The notes under the pieces: model-generated
What the model saw: the letters and a program-made list of their open reading frames with translations, nothing else
Told to the model about the DNA's origin: nothing
The model's database searches: none
Shown: positions 1 to 13,642 of the stretch, piece after piece
Layout of the letters: each line of letters begins with the position of its first letter
Position numbering within the stretch: position 1 is the first letter of the stretch
Translations under genes and position numbers: made by a program
Origin: Lineus longissimus
Taxonomy: Eukaryota; Nemertea; Pilidiophora; Heteronemertea; Lineidae
DNA: 64,000 bases
Direction of reading: 5' to 3'
Assembly (NCBI RefSeq): GCF_910592395.1
Contig: NC_088323.1
Coordinates: 12,511,501-12,575,500 of the forward strand

Positions 1-669
1 CAGCCACCACGGCGGGTGCTCGCCGAGTTATGCGTATTAAAGTTACGCACAGGTTACACGTAAGTTACGCGCTGCATACATGTAGGCAAAACGGGTCAAT
101 CGAGATTTATTTGACGTTTTCAGGTAGAACCATTTCCAGAACAGCTCAATGAAAGCAAAAACTACATTTCAACAATGTAGGTGAGTTTGTCATTTGGCAA
201 CCTTTTTGTGTCCTAATTTGATCCGGAGGTGGTTGGGACAACTGCTTTGCCTCTTCATCCGGGACTACTTGATTAGCAATTCAAAAGGCCATGCCGTTGC
301 CCCTGGCAACACCCATACGTCACGGTGTTGGTATGAAACGGGAAATAAGATTGGATTCAACTAATTTTTAAAAGGTCTGCCCATAAAATTAAGGTGCAAC
401 TAATAACGCGCAACATACATGTACGCGAATCTAGAGATGCCAATTGTGACTTGGACTGTAACTCCATTTTGAGAGGGAAATATTTGCCGGCTTTTGCCTT
501 TGCGTTTTTTTAAGTTCACTTGTCGCTTATTTGATGACTTTGATGATTTTGATATATTGATCTGATTTTTGTAATGCGGCATACATTCATCTACATGTAG
601 TAAATGATGTAAAATATCTAATTAGTGGTCCTTGTTTATGCTATTTTTATTTTTTTCAATCGTTTTTAG

Positions 670-945
670 TGCCTGTGAAAGTTAACCTTATGTTGCCACA
701 TTATTTTACTTCCCTTTTTGAAAGCATAGCATTATCAGCGTACCGAATGTGGCCAATATACAATAAATATCAAACAAAAAATTTCCGTGTTGTACATGTA
801 TACTTTTTTGTGACCCACCCGATATATCGCACCACACACAATCTGAAGCAATAGCTCATGATCAACACGTGATGGCTACGGTGTGCGAAATACATAAACG
901 GCTTCTGGTAGGATCCCGACCAACTTTCATGCACCAGATATCTTT
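670..945 (+). other. Block private to unit I
   Basis: About 270 bases between CGTTTTTAG and the shared GCTATT-CGATTCAAGGTCA region that units II-IV lack. No ends or gene recognised. Confidence 0.5.
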
Positions 946-3900
946 TTGTTCAAAACTGATAGAGCGGAAAGCTATTTCGATTCAAGGTCACGGCCTGGAT
1001 GTTCAGAATAAATGTAGCCACTAACGCTGGCGTTAACTTCACTCACCTTGACCCGCAATGTTTTGAGATCGCTAAGTCATTCACCAAAAGTTTGTGGATC
1101 TCGATAGTGGTGACCAAAACACATGAGAGTCAGGATGACCCAACTTGGCGTTATCTCCTTCAGTTGAACCCTTAGATTTAACGCCACGTTAAGTTAACGC
1201 CAGCTTTAGTGACAAAAATTGTTTTGAACAAGCGGGCCCAGAGTGTCAAAGTCTCAACGGCAACAGAGATACTGGACACAACTCCGGACCGCCCCGGGGA
1301 CACCACAAACATATCATTCATAAAAGTATTGCAGCCTCGTTAACTTAGGGTGGTTTCAAGCAGGTCCATATTCGACAGGCGAGTCAAAATGGCAGAACTT
1401 TTAAATGTATCAAAGAGTGACTAAATGTGTATACTAAAGTTCTTAAAATGTGTGACTTCCAAGCAGGCCCAACGTGACACCATTCTATATCTAAAATTTA
1501 ACTTTTTCATGGTCATACATATACTTTACTTCTCCTGTTGGATATATATACGCTGATTGGTGCCATCTAGGAATTGAACGCAGGGTCGTTTCACTCAGGT
1601 GCATATCCAGCAGTCAAAACAAGTGTCATGAGAGCAGTAAAACCCTACAATGATCTACGTATACCGCGCTTTCTACAATGATGTTTTAGACTATTTATTA
1701 TTTATACCGCCTTGAAATCAAAACCTTCAAGTCTTATCAGCCGTTCTATAGAGAAAAAAAAACTTGTACCAATACTTGATTGCTTGGAGTTCTTTAGGTC
1801 AGAATAAAAGTAATGACTTTATTCACTGAAACCTATCCATGTAGTTTGTTGTAATTACAATACACTCTGATTTACATGATATTACAAGTCGGCGAAAAGA
1901 AGGAGGACAAAGAGCAGACAAAGATAGCAGGGGTAGAGGAAGGATGTGAGAAAGCAGCTGAAGTTGGACTTTTGCTTCAACAATTTAAAATGCTGAATAA
2001 TGTATACATATTTGGATGTGTTGCATAGAAGGGTTTAATAAAGCGTTGCCACAATACATCGTTTTTTGGACATTGTAGGAAAAGTGAAATTCGTCTTGAT
2101 GATATCATTACAAAATTTACAACGGTTTTCTCTAGGTATGCCTGTGTGGATAATAGGGCAAAATGTGAGAAAGATGCTCAGCATCCCTTCATCTTCACCT
2201 TTCTCACATTGCATCATGGCTAAGAAGCTTATTAAAGTATACACCTCTGATACTGTTTTGGGAATGAAATAAAATTTCTAAAAATTTTTTTGTGTATTTG
2301 AATACTCTATTCACTTTTCTCTCCGAATCCTGCCAGTGAGAAGTCGGGAAGGTAGGTCGAAAGGAAACTGAGATACAATAAGAAAACTGCACGAGTGGCT
2401 GATCCTCGTATCCAGATTGCACGAGATGATTTTCTACGTCCTGGAGACCGCAGGTCCAGAGCTTTCAGGCCGTAGAAAATCATCAAGTAATCAAGCGCAA
2501 GGAGGATCTGACACGAGAGCAGTTTTTTATTTATCATATACCACAAATATCACAAAGAGCAAGAAAATGAGGTTAAGGGAATTTTTTGGGCTTTTGGGGA
2601 GGTTTTCGTAGTCTTGTCTGCCGGATCACTTCACTTAGGGTATATCATAAAAATGCTATCATACATCATAAGTATGTGAACCGTAGTGATTTGGTATGAT
2701 TAAATAAATATCGCACTTCAAGCCATTGAATAGGAAAAGTTATTCAACGTTGAAAAAAGATTGTTCCACGAGGCGAATAATTTTGTCTCAAAAGACAATG
2801 CCGCCTCTGACAGATGTGGTAATTGTGCAAGGGCGTAACGGTTTTTTATATTCCCATATCACTGTGTTTTCATACAATAGAGAGCACGAAAAAACCACCA
2901 CGTTTAAATGGGTGCACCTGCCTTCGGACCCTGGATTAGACATTAATGTATGTAATTGAAATTTTTCTGCAAAACTTCTAAAACAAGAATCATTTTCTTT
3001 CTAATTAAAAGGCACCAAAGAATTTTTATTCCGAAAGAATGATGTCCGTGTATTCGAAAAGTCAGTCGCTAACATTAACAGAATTCCATCAACCATATGC
3101 TGCGCAAGATATTTTGGAATCCGATATACTACACCTTTAAAACTAACCCACTTTGTCATGCACCATGAATCGCAAGACAAGTGGTGTGATGTTTACAAAG
3201 TGCGTAGGCGTGCTGCGCCCCCTAATGGTGAGTATATAAAATGTCCCCTAGAAAAGTTTCCAACCATGTTGAAGATATGGCGCGGCCTCCATCAGCGTTT
3301 TTCTAACCTAATTGGCATCAAATGTTTCATGATTCAAAACCATGCACTAGAAGAGTTTGGGCAGTATTTGTTACATTCACAGATCATACATAGAAATTAG
3401 TCGTAACATACACAGACCATACTTGGGGTTACCAGAGCTTCTGATTTTACATAGAGGAACTGTATTTTGTCTTGATTGTATATTTGGGAGACATAAAGAC
3501 ATTCGACGCATTGCGGTTTCAGGTCCGTCTGTCACGTGACTGATATTTGGACAAACCTGACGGCCCGAAGAGGCACCTTGACTACTATTACTCCTTTTCA
3601 ATGATGTGCACATGCGCATCTCCCAGGACACGCGTAGTGATACTTCAAATAGACTCTAAAACGATCGAGATCAAAAGTATTATAATGGGAGGTTTTGAAT
3701 CAAAGCACTTTACGTTATCAAAACAAAGTTTTAACAGTCCACATATACAAACTTATACTTTAGATTGCTGGTATTAGGCCTATTAAACTTTTAACATCGA
3801 AGCACTACAGACATGATGGATCGAGATCACCTCTGAGGATTTACTTCCCATCCTCAAAGTTTCAAAATCTCAAAAGATAGTGACACGACCTCAAACCGGC

Positions 3901-4569
3901 TTTGCGTAATGTACACTGTTTTTAATAAAGCATGGGACCTTAACAGTTATATTTTATTTCTAGTCAGGAATTTCAGCCACAACTTTCGTTTGATAAGGTT
4001 TACTTCAGAATAAAGGTTTGAAAAGAACGGCTCAAGGTCGTCCACTAGTGATAAACTGTTTATAGAAATCGGCGTGGTTCTGGAAAAGTCGGCGACCATC
4101 ACGAAGAGTCTCTCAACAATTCTGTTGCATTGCATTACAAAGAGGGACCCGTGAATGGGAAGGAGTGGTCACTTCAGTATCAGAACAGTGCATGAAGCAA
4201 TTCAGAAAAGGAGGATTACACCCAAGCTGCTGCAACCTGGGTCAGGGTCTGTATATGTCTTATGCGTATAACCGGACTATTCCTGTCAATTAATTAGTTT
4301 CCGTGCGCACCGACCCAACATAACGAAGCCAAGCCCCTATAGAGATGATGCCATTTGTCGTTCGATGCCATTCGACATTGAGATGACTAGTTGGCAAACA
4401 TCGGATTTCTGATAGTCATGACATCATGTCTTGCCTTGACGTTTTTGGTGACGAGTTCACAGCTAGGGTTCAAAATGACAGGCACATAGGCCCTGAGCAA
4501 ATCGGGTAAAGGGGCCGTGACCTGTTCAATATGCATTGTGCTGGGGGCGGTCATGCCAAGAAATAATAA

Positions 4570-4682
4570 ACCGGTGTAAAAGGAATGGACGTCCTAGGAA
4601 TGCAGGACCCCATACAATAGATGTGTATAGTCAACGAATGTGCTTAATGGTTTGGTTAGGGTTAGCTACATTATACCTAATA
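4570..4682 (+). mobile_element. Partial ACCGGTGTAAAA MITE (unit I)
   Basis: The left end is present at 4570-4581; the right end is missing and the sequence passes straight into ATATAATACTAGAAGACGCC. Confidence 0.55.
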
Positions 4683-4924
4683 TAATACTAGAAGACGCCC
4701 TTGAGGATGCAATACGTTTTGTGCATACTCGGAGTATAATTAAAAAAATGAAATATTATTATACAAAGAGTGTTTGCATGTACGAGCCACGTCCTCGAAG
4801 ACCACCGGACTCTCCTTTCCTTATACCCATTGCGCAAATAAAGTTACCCGTCTTGCTTGACCCCACATTGTGGTGTCGTGACCAAGATCGTAAACATTAG
4901 ATGATCCTCACTTTCTGGGGCTTG

Positions 4925-5221
4925 TTGGGGCTCAAAATTATGCAATCCTTTGAATATTGAATATTTCGCTGAGGACATACTGTTCTTTCTTTTTCGTCGG
5001 AGTTCCGCTTCGGTACATGTAGATCTGGTCCAAGACCAGTTCTGACATGGTTGATTGAACTGCTTCGTTCTCAGACATTTGTGAGAGTAAATTGGATTTC
5101 ATGGTGTCATGAGAAAGAGGACATCATTAGGTAATAAATAGTCGTTACCAAATTCCAAAATATTTAGCCATGTCCAGGAAATTAACAAATTAATCTCGGT
5201 TTCCTTTTTTGAAACACCCTG
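4925..5221 (+). mobile_element. Right half of the palindromic TA-flanked MITE (unit I)
   Basis: Only the half ending GAAACACCCTG is left; the left end and half are deleted, with the break near GGGGCTTGTTGGGGCTC. Confidence 0.7.
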
Positions 5222-8200
5222 TATAATGATCGATGAATAAACAGAAATACATGTGTAAGGACGGGAGGACGTGAATGCACAAGCCACAATCAAGTCATAC
5301 AACGCGTGGATGTACAAAGCCACCACTTCTAAGGGGCTGCAGCAAAATTAAAGTGAAGCCAATAGAAACGACAAATTTTTGTTTCGGGAGGGGTCAGGGG
5401 TCATTATATTTCGTTTTTCAACAAAAAAGTTTAGCCTGGGTTAAAGATCTTTCTTGAAGCGTTTTCTGGTCATGAAACTGTCTGAGTCTGCTCCTAAATG
5501 CCTGGTAGTCTCATACACTTTTCCTGGGTAACCTGTTACTACCAAAACTTTCAAACCCCGTTTAATCACTTGCCCTCAAGCAGATTAGGATCCCGCCTTA
5601 AAGTTTGTCACAAAGTGCTGAAAGTCAAAAGGTGCAACACAAGGCTGTGAAAAGTTAAGCCAAAAATCATAATATTTCAGTTTCTGGGGGGAGGAGGGGG
5701 TTGGAAAAGAAACTAAGATATTTCGTTACTATTTGCTTCACTTATATTATGCTACAGCCTCTAAATGGTCTCAACGTCCCAAGCGGAGTGTCACACTGAC
5801 ACAACTTGTCTTAAACTCAACCGCATTACCCGATTATGACGGGATTAGTGTAACTACGGCCATGTGTGATCAGAAGATCACAAACATTCACACTGCCGGC
5901 GACCAGGGTAGCCAGCAACGTGAAAACGGAGTGTCCTACTAGATGACACAATTCTTCCCCAAGCCCAATCGAAGAGATATCATACAGTACGTGCTATACT
6001 GAAACACTCAACTCGTCTCACACAGGGACAATAACGGAATACGTGTCATACGGACTGACACATTGATACTGCTCTACTCAGCCCACAGCTACGAATGTCT
6101 CATGTGAGAACGCATTACGAATCACAAGAATCATACTCAATGTATGTTCTATGAGAATTCTATCGCAACTTTTTATCTTCGAACCTATCAACATGATGAA
6201 CATTCATGCACCATCAAAGGTCAAAAGACATTCAAAAGCGTTAATAATGCTGACAAATTCCACCTGCATCGTAAACGAATTCTAACTATGTGAAAATTGT
6301 AAATTATGAGTAAAACGGATGTGATCCAAATTGCGAAGTGACCATCCCCTTTTCTTATACAAAATTTACAGAAGTCTTATTCATAAATTTTACCTTAATG
6401 CTAAAAATAAGAATTATATGAAATTTGGCTATCAAAATATAAGATTATTTATCATGGCCGCCCGTCACGTGACTGATACTGGTATTTGGACAGACCAGAG
6501 GGCCCGCAGAGGCATCTTGACCGCCATTATTCCTTCACAGCGATGTGTACATGCGCGTAGTGATACTAAAAATAGATGCTAGAACGATCGGGGTCAAAAG
6601 CCATAAATAACAGGGTTGGAATCAAAATAATTTTATATTGCCAAATCAAAGTATAGACAAGCCTCTGGTTCACCATGTTTTCAGGTACCACAGGCCACTG
6701 AAACTGAGGTAATATCGACGGCCACAGCCCAAGTGAGGTCAAGAGGTTAACACAATAGAGCAACTCCCTTCTCAAACCCAAAAGTCATGTCATGAAGGTG
6801 TCATTGCAACAACTTCATCACAACTAATTTTTCTTCTGGACACCACTTTGACCTGACTTCAGAATTTTCACGAAAAGATTGATTTGGTGCAATAGCAAAA
6901 AACTTTATACGGCAACCCGACTTGAAACTTGTGTTAGGCATAAGACGAAAATTAACAGGAGATTCCTCTCGTAACAGGGGCGTGAACTAAATTGTTTCGG
7001 TCCCCATCAAAACACTCGATCAAAGATGTCAAACTACAGACGAAGATGGCTAAATTATGAGCTACAACTACACTAGTTATGTTCTTGAACTGATACTTAT
7101 CAAAGTACCTGGTTTTGAATACAATATGCCGCCGCCCGATAATTAAGACATAGTTTACTCCGAAAGATTTCTAGGAATTTAACAAGTTTGCACATTGCCG
7201 GGAAAGCCGCTGACCAATGAAAAAGCTCGAGGTCACTTGACCCACAAAATGGTGGACGAACCAGAAAACGTAAACAGAGATTTCTTCCAAGTTCGACATT
7301 AAAATTGTCAACAAAAACATCTCTACGGACTTGATCTTCTCAATATGATATTCCAAAATATTGTATACATACTTTACAACATGGGGATGACGAAGGTATA
7401 GTTGTCATTAAAAATAGAGGCAATCTTACGGACCAAAACGCTACCGTACGTAGTCGTTTCATTATTTATTATCTTGGCCTTCCATTCAAATTTAACCCCT
7501 TGAAAACTTAGAAGGCGGTCCGCACTCATGGAAATCAATGACGTAATACTCTATAAGAACAATAAATACCTTAAAAAACTTTTATTTGATTTTAAAAGCA
7601 GTTATCGAGTAAACGGACACCACCCAAAATATCCACGAAATAAACACACAAATGACCACGAAAACACCTTTTCTTAAAAAACTAGCAATTTATACCAAAT
7701 AAATCTGACGAGAGACAAAACTGCATACAAATTTAGCTAGGCTATGCAAAATAATAGGACCTGTAGTGATAGATTTCAAGGAGAAAATTTACGAAGAAAA
7801 CAATTTAGAGGCAAAAAATAAGGATCACATTGTGAACCAATATGAGGACATTATCTTAAGAGACGGCTGTTAATATTATAATCCGTATATCGAACCAGGA
7901 CACTGGGATGGGTTGCCTCGTGACTAACACAACTCAAAAGGTTGTTACGCGATGCGACCTCTTACAGTGGATTTCAGAAGCTTTGCATCGTGTGCACTGT
8001 TTTAACAATGATTTGGACATCTTATTTTATCTACAGTTAGGAATTCCAGAAACTTTCGTTTGATGATGTTTACCCCTGAATAAAGGATTGAGAAGAAGGA
8101 CTCCGAGCAGATACTGACAGAGTATTGTACAATTGGTTACAACAGTTGGTAAGTGCATGAATAAAAACAACGCTTAGTATTTCACATGTGTTGATAAATA

Positions 8201-8870
8201 TTATCGATTTAACTCAATTTGCATCATAGACGTTTCAAAATATCGAAAAACATCTATGAAGCAGCTTAGCATTATATTCCATTCTATGACGGCATACAGT
8301 GAAGTTCCAAAAGCTTAGCGTCGATCATTCGTACTTTCAAAGGAGTTATCCTAATACGTGTACATTCTCCATCGACAAGTCCACAATCGTCACCTCAAAG
8401 CTAGAATATCTCGCCTTGCTATGCTTTATTGTGATAATATAAATGAAAAATAGTCATTCTGGCTATACAGGGGATTTAACACAAGACATTTTAAAGCGTT
8501 TTTAGTTCTTTACTGCTTTTTTTCAAACTATGTGCCACAAATAATTGTGAGCTTATGTTCATAATTTTCACAGTCGTAACGACTGTTGTCATGGTTGTGT
8601 TAACTAACCTGAAAACAGTAGCCACGGATGTGTTTACAAAACATCGAGTAACTTTATATGTATGTAGAACTCAGAGAACTAATAATAGCTAATTAAAGCT
8701 AACACAAAACAGTCCCTAAAACAACAAGACAGATTTTGCTGTTTGAATTATAGTTGCTTATGTGATGGAAACTTTGCTAGTTTCAACTGAGCTTCAAGTT
8801 TCATTTTCCTGGCCCTCTTGTTCGGTAACAGTGATAAGTTGTCTCCTCAACGGTGAAATTTATCTGAGCT

Positions 8871-8942
<72 letters not shown>
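8871..8942 (+). repeat. (ATC)n microsatellite, 24 units
   Basis: Pure ATC run upstream of gene copy I; length differs in each unit. Frames through it give poly-His, poly-Met or poly-Asp and are not genes. Confidence 0.95.
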
Positions 8943-8943
<1 letters not shown>

Positions 8944-9090
8944 CAATGCAGGTTTTTGACCGTTTTCCGGTCTTTCAACTAAAAGTACGAAAAAATAGTG
9001 CTCGCGAGATGGTAGCCTAGTTTCGTGGGTTAGGGTAACTTGGCTTTCTTCCTCTCTGTACATGCTACAATGTGAACTTTTAGTCCTCGA

Positions 9091-9097
9091 TATATAT
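9091..9097 (+). promoter_or_regulatory. TATA-like box upstream of gene copy I
   Basis: The word TATATAT lies 93 bp before the ATG at 9184 and is conserved at 26363-26369 (copy II) and 42961-42967 (copy III), inside a shared context CTCGATATATATGCG. A start site about 30 bp downstream would leave a leader of 60 bases or so. Conservation alone is weak evidence because all units are similar. Confidence 0.25.
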
Positions 9098-9183
9098 GCG
9101 TACTTACAAGCTTATATACTAAATTGTTTTACAAGTACCATTTTAAAATTGAGATAGGTATAATAATTGATCACGTGGCAAAC

Positions 9184-12100
9184 ATGTTGATCGGAAACTT
9201 TAAATTTTTCTCTGAGCAGTTCCTTTCCAAGATGATGCCCTTACTTTTGCTGATTGTAACTCAACAACTACTACAACCCACAGAAGGAGACATCACAAAT
9301 AACTTGACTCAAAAAGGTTTGTATATTGAACATTAGATTGTCAATGGACACTGTGCTCACGATTTCCTAAGAGGAAGCGTGATACAGATCATTACCAGCT
9401 ATTGCGGGCCTTACCAATGAAGCCACTCGTGCTATTGGTCCTGGTAGCCCTAAACGAAAATGCTAATTCGGCATTTTTAATACCCCTTTGAAAAGTTTGA
9501 ATATTACAGTGTCCAGAGTACATTAAGGACCTCTTCAATAATCGAAGGAATCGTCTGGCCTTCGGCAGCTCTAATGTTAGAAGTAGTTGTCAAACATCGT
9601 GAGATAATTACGTGTATATGTACGTAAAAATCTCGATACACGCAAAGAGCACGGCCACTAACAACGGCTATGTGCACTCAATTAACAACCGACCACAACG
9701 AAAGTGTACTCATACTTGACATTAACAACGAAAATAGAAAATCCGTTTGAAGGGTGTATTCATTGGAAAAATAATGTTATTTCTACCCGAAATCGTCCAC
9801 TATATGATCGTTTCCGGCATCAAGTCATCTCGCCTCCACCAATTCCTGAGGTAGCACTACACAGTCTGGAGGACGGTGTCCAGGGCAGCGTCAAATAGGC
9901 TCCAGGCAACCGTGACGAGGTAGTCGTTTAGTTTCTGCTGAGGCCAAATCATACATCACAGGCACCATTATCTAGACATTTCTGTGTTCATATGAATCAC
10001 TACTATAATGGACGTAGAGCTGAAATAGTTTGTCACACATCTCCTCCGTCAGTTCAGATCGGATGACCTCGAAACTTTTCCTGAAAGTCGTCGTTGATAG
10101 AGAGATGGACCTCGCCGGGTTAAATTGGTAAAATTTGCAGCGATCGAGGAGAAATAGCATTTTTTGTTCTTTCTATATATGGGCATACCCATGAACATAA
10201 GGGGCCTCTTCAACAGGTCTGATTTGCATATGGGGCCATCTGTTAAATCAAAAGTGTGGGATTATACAAAGTAAGCCGGGAAAGTATTGGGGCCACTTTA
10301 TGTTTAAAGCATTCATCCATTTCCGCAATTTTCCCCCTTTATTTTGGTCGCACTCCTTCACCTTACGTTGTTAATCGCTCTCAATTTTTCTAAGTACCAT
10401 ATGGGAAATAATCACGTGATACACGTCACATAATAACAAAACCGCCTCAAGCACTGGGCGCGAAGCAGCGCACAGCTCCCTATATGAATACCCGGGGCAA
10501 ATATAAAATATAATATCAAATCCCGATTAACATTTCTTTACTGCAATAAAAACAGGCTAACCACTGCAGATTAACAAGTGAGTGTTCCGGAACGAGAGGA
10601 GTCCGTGCGGAGGGTGTCGAAAAACCCTAGGCGAACTACTTCCTCCGTCTGGTGCTACCACCCACTATGCTCGCGGCATTTGTTGTACTAAGTTGGTAAC
10701 ACGCCAACTCTTCACCATTCGCGAAATAATTCGTCAAAATAAGTCGAGACCACTTTGAAGAGTGGTGGAGTTTGATTTTTTTCGGTCGTTTTGGCCAAAA
10801 ACGCGTATAGTGTAAGTAATTTGGAGGAAAATCATACCCCCAAATCATCATGTTCGATTTGTAAACACTTGGGTCGGCGCGGAGTGCGCCACTGACATCG
10901 ACCTATTTTACGCATATCAAAATCAAGACAACATCACAACACCCAGACATATAATTTCATTTCACCCAAATTGCCCCGACCCCACAGTAAGCCATCACCC
11001 TAAAACAACCCGCGCCACGGGTATCATGCAAGTCCAGAGAAGAAGTCTACTGCAATTGCGTAGCATTTAACTCATAAATGCACCGTTATGTGGCGCCACT
11101 TTGACACCACTTGGATCCTGAAAACGGTAAAAAATTTACCAAGAAATGGCATGACGTGTGCGATCTTTAAACGGGCCTTAAAATGAATGATTTGGGAATG
11201 ACATTACCACCAGCAGATAGCCAAATGTTTCTGTATTTGATGTGAAAACATGGGGTCATCTAGGCTATTTTTTCGCTATATGGCCTAGAATTCTGACGAG
11301 CATTCCTTACACTCGCACAACTAAGCCCAACCTCGGGTGGCAGATGGAAGGTTACATATTGAGGCCAAACTTGGGCTTGAGACCCGCTTCAAATGGCACA
11401 ACTAAGCCCAACCTCGGGTGGCAGATGGAAGGCATGTTACATATTGAGGCCAAACTGGGGCTTGAGACCCGCTTCAAATGGCACAGATGCCAGGCTCATA
11501 AAATCACCAAAGATCCCTCTGCACATTGAAACTAAGTTCGGGGCGTCAAAGTAAATACTATTTGGAACGTGATGGACCCATTCATGAACATTGAAACGGC
11601 CCGTGTCTTAAGAGCTACATTTCTCTTGGGGGGGGGGGGGGGGGGGGTGAAACAAAACGGACCCCGTCCCCACTGAGTAGTGCCACCTCAGGTCTGCACA
11701 GGAACAGGTGCACAAGCACTGGAGAGTAAGGACCGGCTTTCGCTGTGCTGCCATCTGTTTTCTGAGGTTTCAGCTAGCCTCCTCATTACTGGTTAGTGTC
11801 GACCTGGCAGTACCCCCCCCCCCCCCCTCCCCCATTCCCCGATCCTCCTTTCATGTAACATCATATATTTGTTTCTTCCACCAACAATTGCAGCAATTAT
11901 ACGATGGGATTTTAATGGAAAAGACACAACATTAAGGTATTAAAACCATCTGTAAGATTTATGTTCGGCTACCATATTTTATATACAGGTCCACCAAAAG
12001 CAAAGGACACCAATGACGATTCATGGCCAACTGCTTTCCAATCTTCTATAAAAAAAGAGTGAAAGTTATGTAATTTTAAGTGAGACCTTTATGTTCATTC

Positions 12101-13642
12101 CTTTCCAGAACCCATTGGCAGAGCCTTTGAGGTTCCGCTAACTTAGCGGTGAGATAGCGCCAGCTGAGCCCAAATGACTGAAACTTGGCGGCACGCTAAG
12201 AGAACGGTGGTTTAACAGCTGCAAGCCACTGTTTGCGGATAGCGGCGCTCTGAACAACAGGGCCCAGGCTTCGTCGTAGCAGCACCATTTTAAGTGTAGT
12301 CTAGAAATGCCGATATTTCCTAATTGACGTGTGATGATGAAACATAGCTTTCACAAAATGTTTGAATGACATATGTGTATCAACAGTGAGACTTGGATGA
12401 ATTTAATTGGTGTGCCGCATAGCAAAATATAACGAATATTCAATCATCAAACCACGCCTTTCAAATCTTCTGTGAAAGCTATGTTTCAAAAGAGCCCCAT
12501 TTTTTGGTAATATTGGCAGTTTTAGACATTACTTATCTGAAGTGGATGTGAGTGCACTTTGGATTTCATAATGATAACAACTGTTGATTTTCTTTTGTCA
12601 TTCTGAAAAGGTTAGGGAACCATCCGACATTTTTACAATCTGCTGTATTCGGTCAAGTCCAGTCATTCAAATGGAGGAATAATGATTGCGTAACACCACC
12701 AGACCTGAATATTTTTGAGCATCCAAAGCTGACTCTCGTGTTTTATTTGCGCATACGGTGCCATGATTGGGCAAGAGTCAACAATATAGTATGCCTCTCA
12801 AACACGGCTAGTCATGGTATTGGTTTTCCTCGAATTAGCATAAGAAAAAGGACGCTGTTGTTTTCCCCCAACTGTGGGAGTAAGCACCAGAGACTATCAG
12901 CATTTGAAGTAATCCAAGGAGTATTGGTGAAAACGCAGCGTTGGCAAGTGCTTGCCATTTCGTATGATGAGAAGAGGGAGAAGGCATACGTGTCGGCAAA
13001 CGGCAAATCATTATCGATTAAGAAAAGAGGACCGAACAGGTGTAAAAATTATTTATCAGTAGGGCAAACGTGCCGGTTGCTGATCGGCTGCGGTTGTTGC
13101 CGGACCTATTTCCCTTACAACTTTAATGGCGACCTGGCGCGCATCCTTGTATTCCCGTTCATCTTGAGTGGAGGTGACTTGATGAATCTAACTGATCACG
13201 GTAGGTAATCGAAACACCAAAATAGTAGAGGCAGAGAGGCAACCTATCCGGTTGGTTGTAGAGTAAATCGTGGCTATATCGGGTGGCCCACAAAACATCG
13301 AAAACACTAGTCAATAGCATTCTGAATTTCTTGAGTCTTATTGAGGGTCAAGATACAAAAAATTGGAATTTTACAAATGGTAAAAAGGCTGTATCTATCA
13401 TATTGTAGGCCTTGACAGGTAGTGGCTGGATCTTCAGTAATAACTTGAAGTCCATTTGCTCACAATTATTGTGATAATAGACTGCAGCAGTCTCTAAATT
13501 TCATGTTAAAAGATGCCATTCCAGACAGGAGGTGAACTCGGAAGATTGCATCAAACTTCTTGAAGATGGTTTGTTATCCAATTAATATAGTGGTTGCAAT
13601 GATTATTACATTTCAGCCGGATGGAGATGCCTCCAAAATTAG
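9184..13642 (+). CDS. Secreted concanavalin A/laminin-G-like protein, gene copy I (four-exon model)
   Basis: Inferred exons: 9184-9316, 11894-11936, 12611-13200 and 13617-13642 (stop TAG). Intron phases are 1, 2, 1 and agree at every junction; introns begin GT and end AG. The product would be 263 residues. Exon 1 holds a hydrophobic stretch (PLLLLIV) like a signal peptide; an internal ATG at 9232 would give 247 residues. Exon 2 encodes IIRWDFNGKDTTL. Exon 3 is the beta-sandwich-like domain with motifs RWQVLAISYD, AYVSANGKS and GDLARILVFPF, as in laminin-G-like (LamGL/pentraxin-type) folds. Exons 3 and 4 together hold ten cysteines, which fits disulfides outside the cell. A TATA-like word lies upstream. 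Known of the family: such modules bind sugars or proteins; the ligand here is unknown. Exon 4 is the weakest part. No polyadenylation signal is clear before the next unit. Confidence 0.5.
11315..11481 (+). repeat. Tandem duplication, 81 and 86 bp, in intron 1 of gene I
   Basis: Two direct copies beginning GCACAACTAAGCCCAACC; the second has five extra bases (GCATG). The same pair is at 28587-28751. Unit III has only one copy (45900-45980). Confidence 0.9.
12611..13200 (+). CDS. Domain exon (exon 3), gene copy I: laminin-G/concanavalin A-like
   Basis: The reading frame is open from the acceptor (polypyrimidine tract, then TCTGAAAAG) to the donor CACG|GTAGGT. A second AG five bases on (GTTAG) would make the exon 585 bp and phase 1-1. 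Residues in order include FGQVQSFKW, PPDLNIFEHPKLTL, the W-containing strand RWQVLAISYD, and a C-terminal GDLARILVFPF strand followed by the LSGGDLMNL turn and helix, which are the usual closing elements of the LamGL fold. The motif match is by eye; a profile search is needed to name the family. Confidence 0.6.

Noticed and set aside
10636-10851. 71-residue minus-strand frame conserved in three units (67 residues in unit III)
   Set aside because: An in-frame 12-bp loss is suggestive, but there is no recognisable domain, no upstream splice or promoter signal, and the units are too similar for conservation to count.
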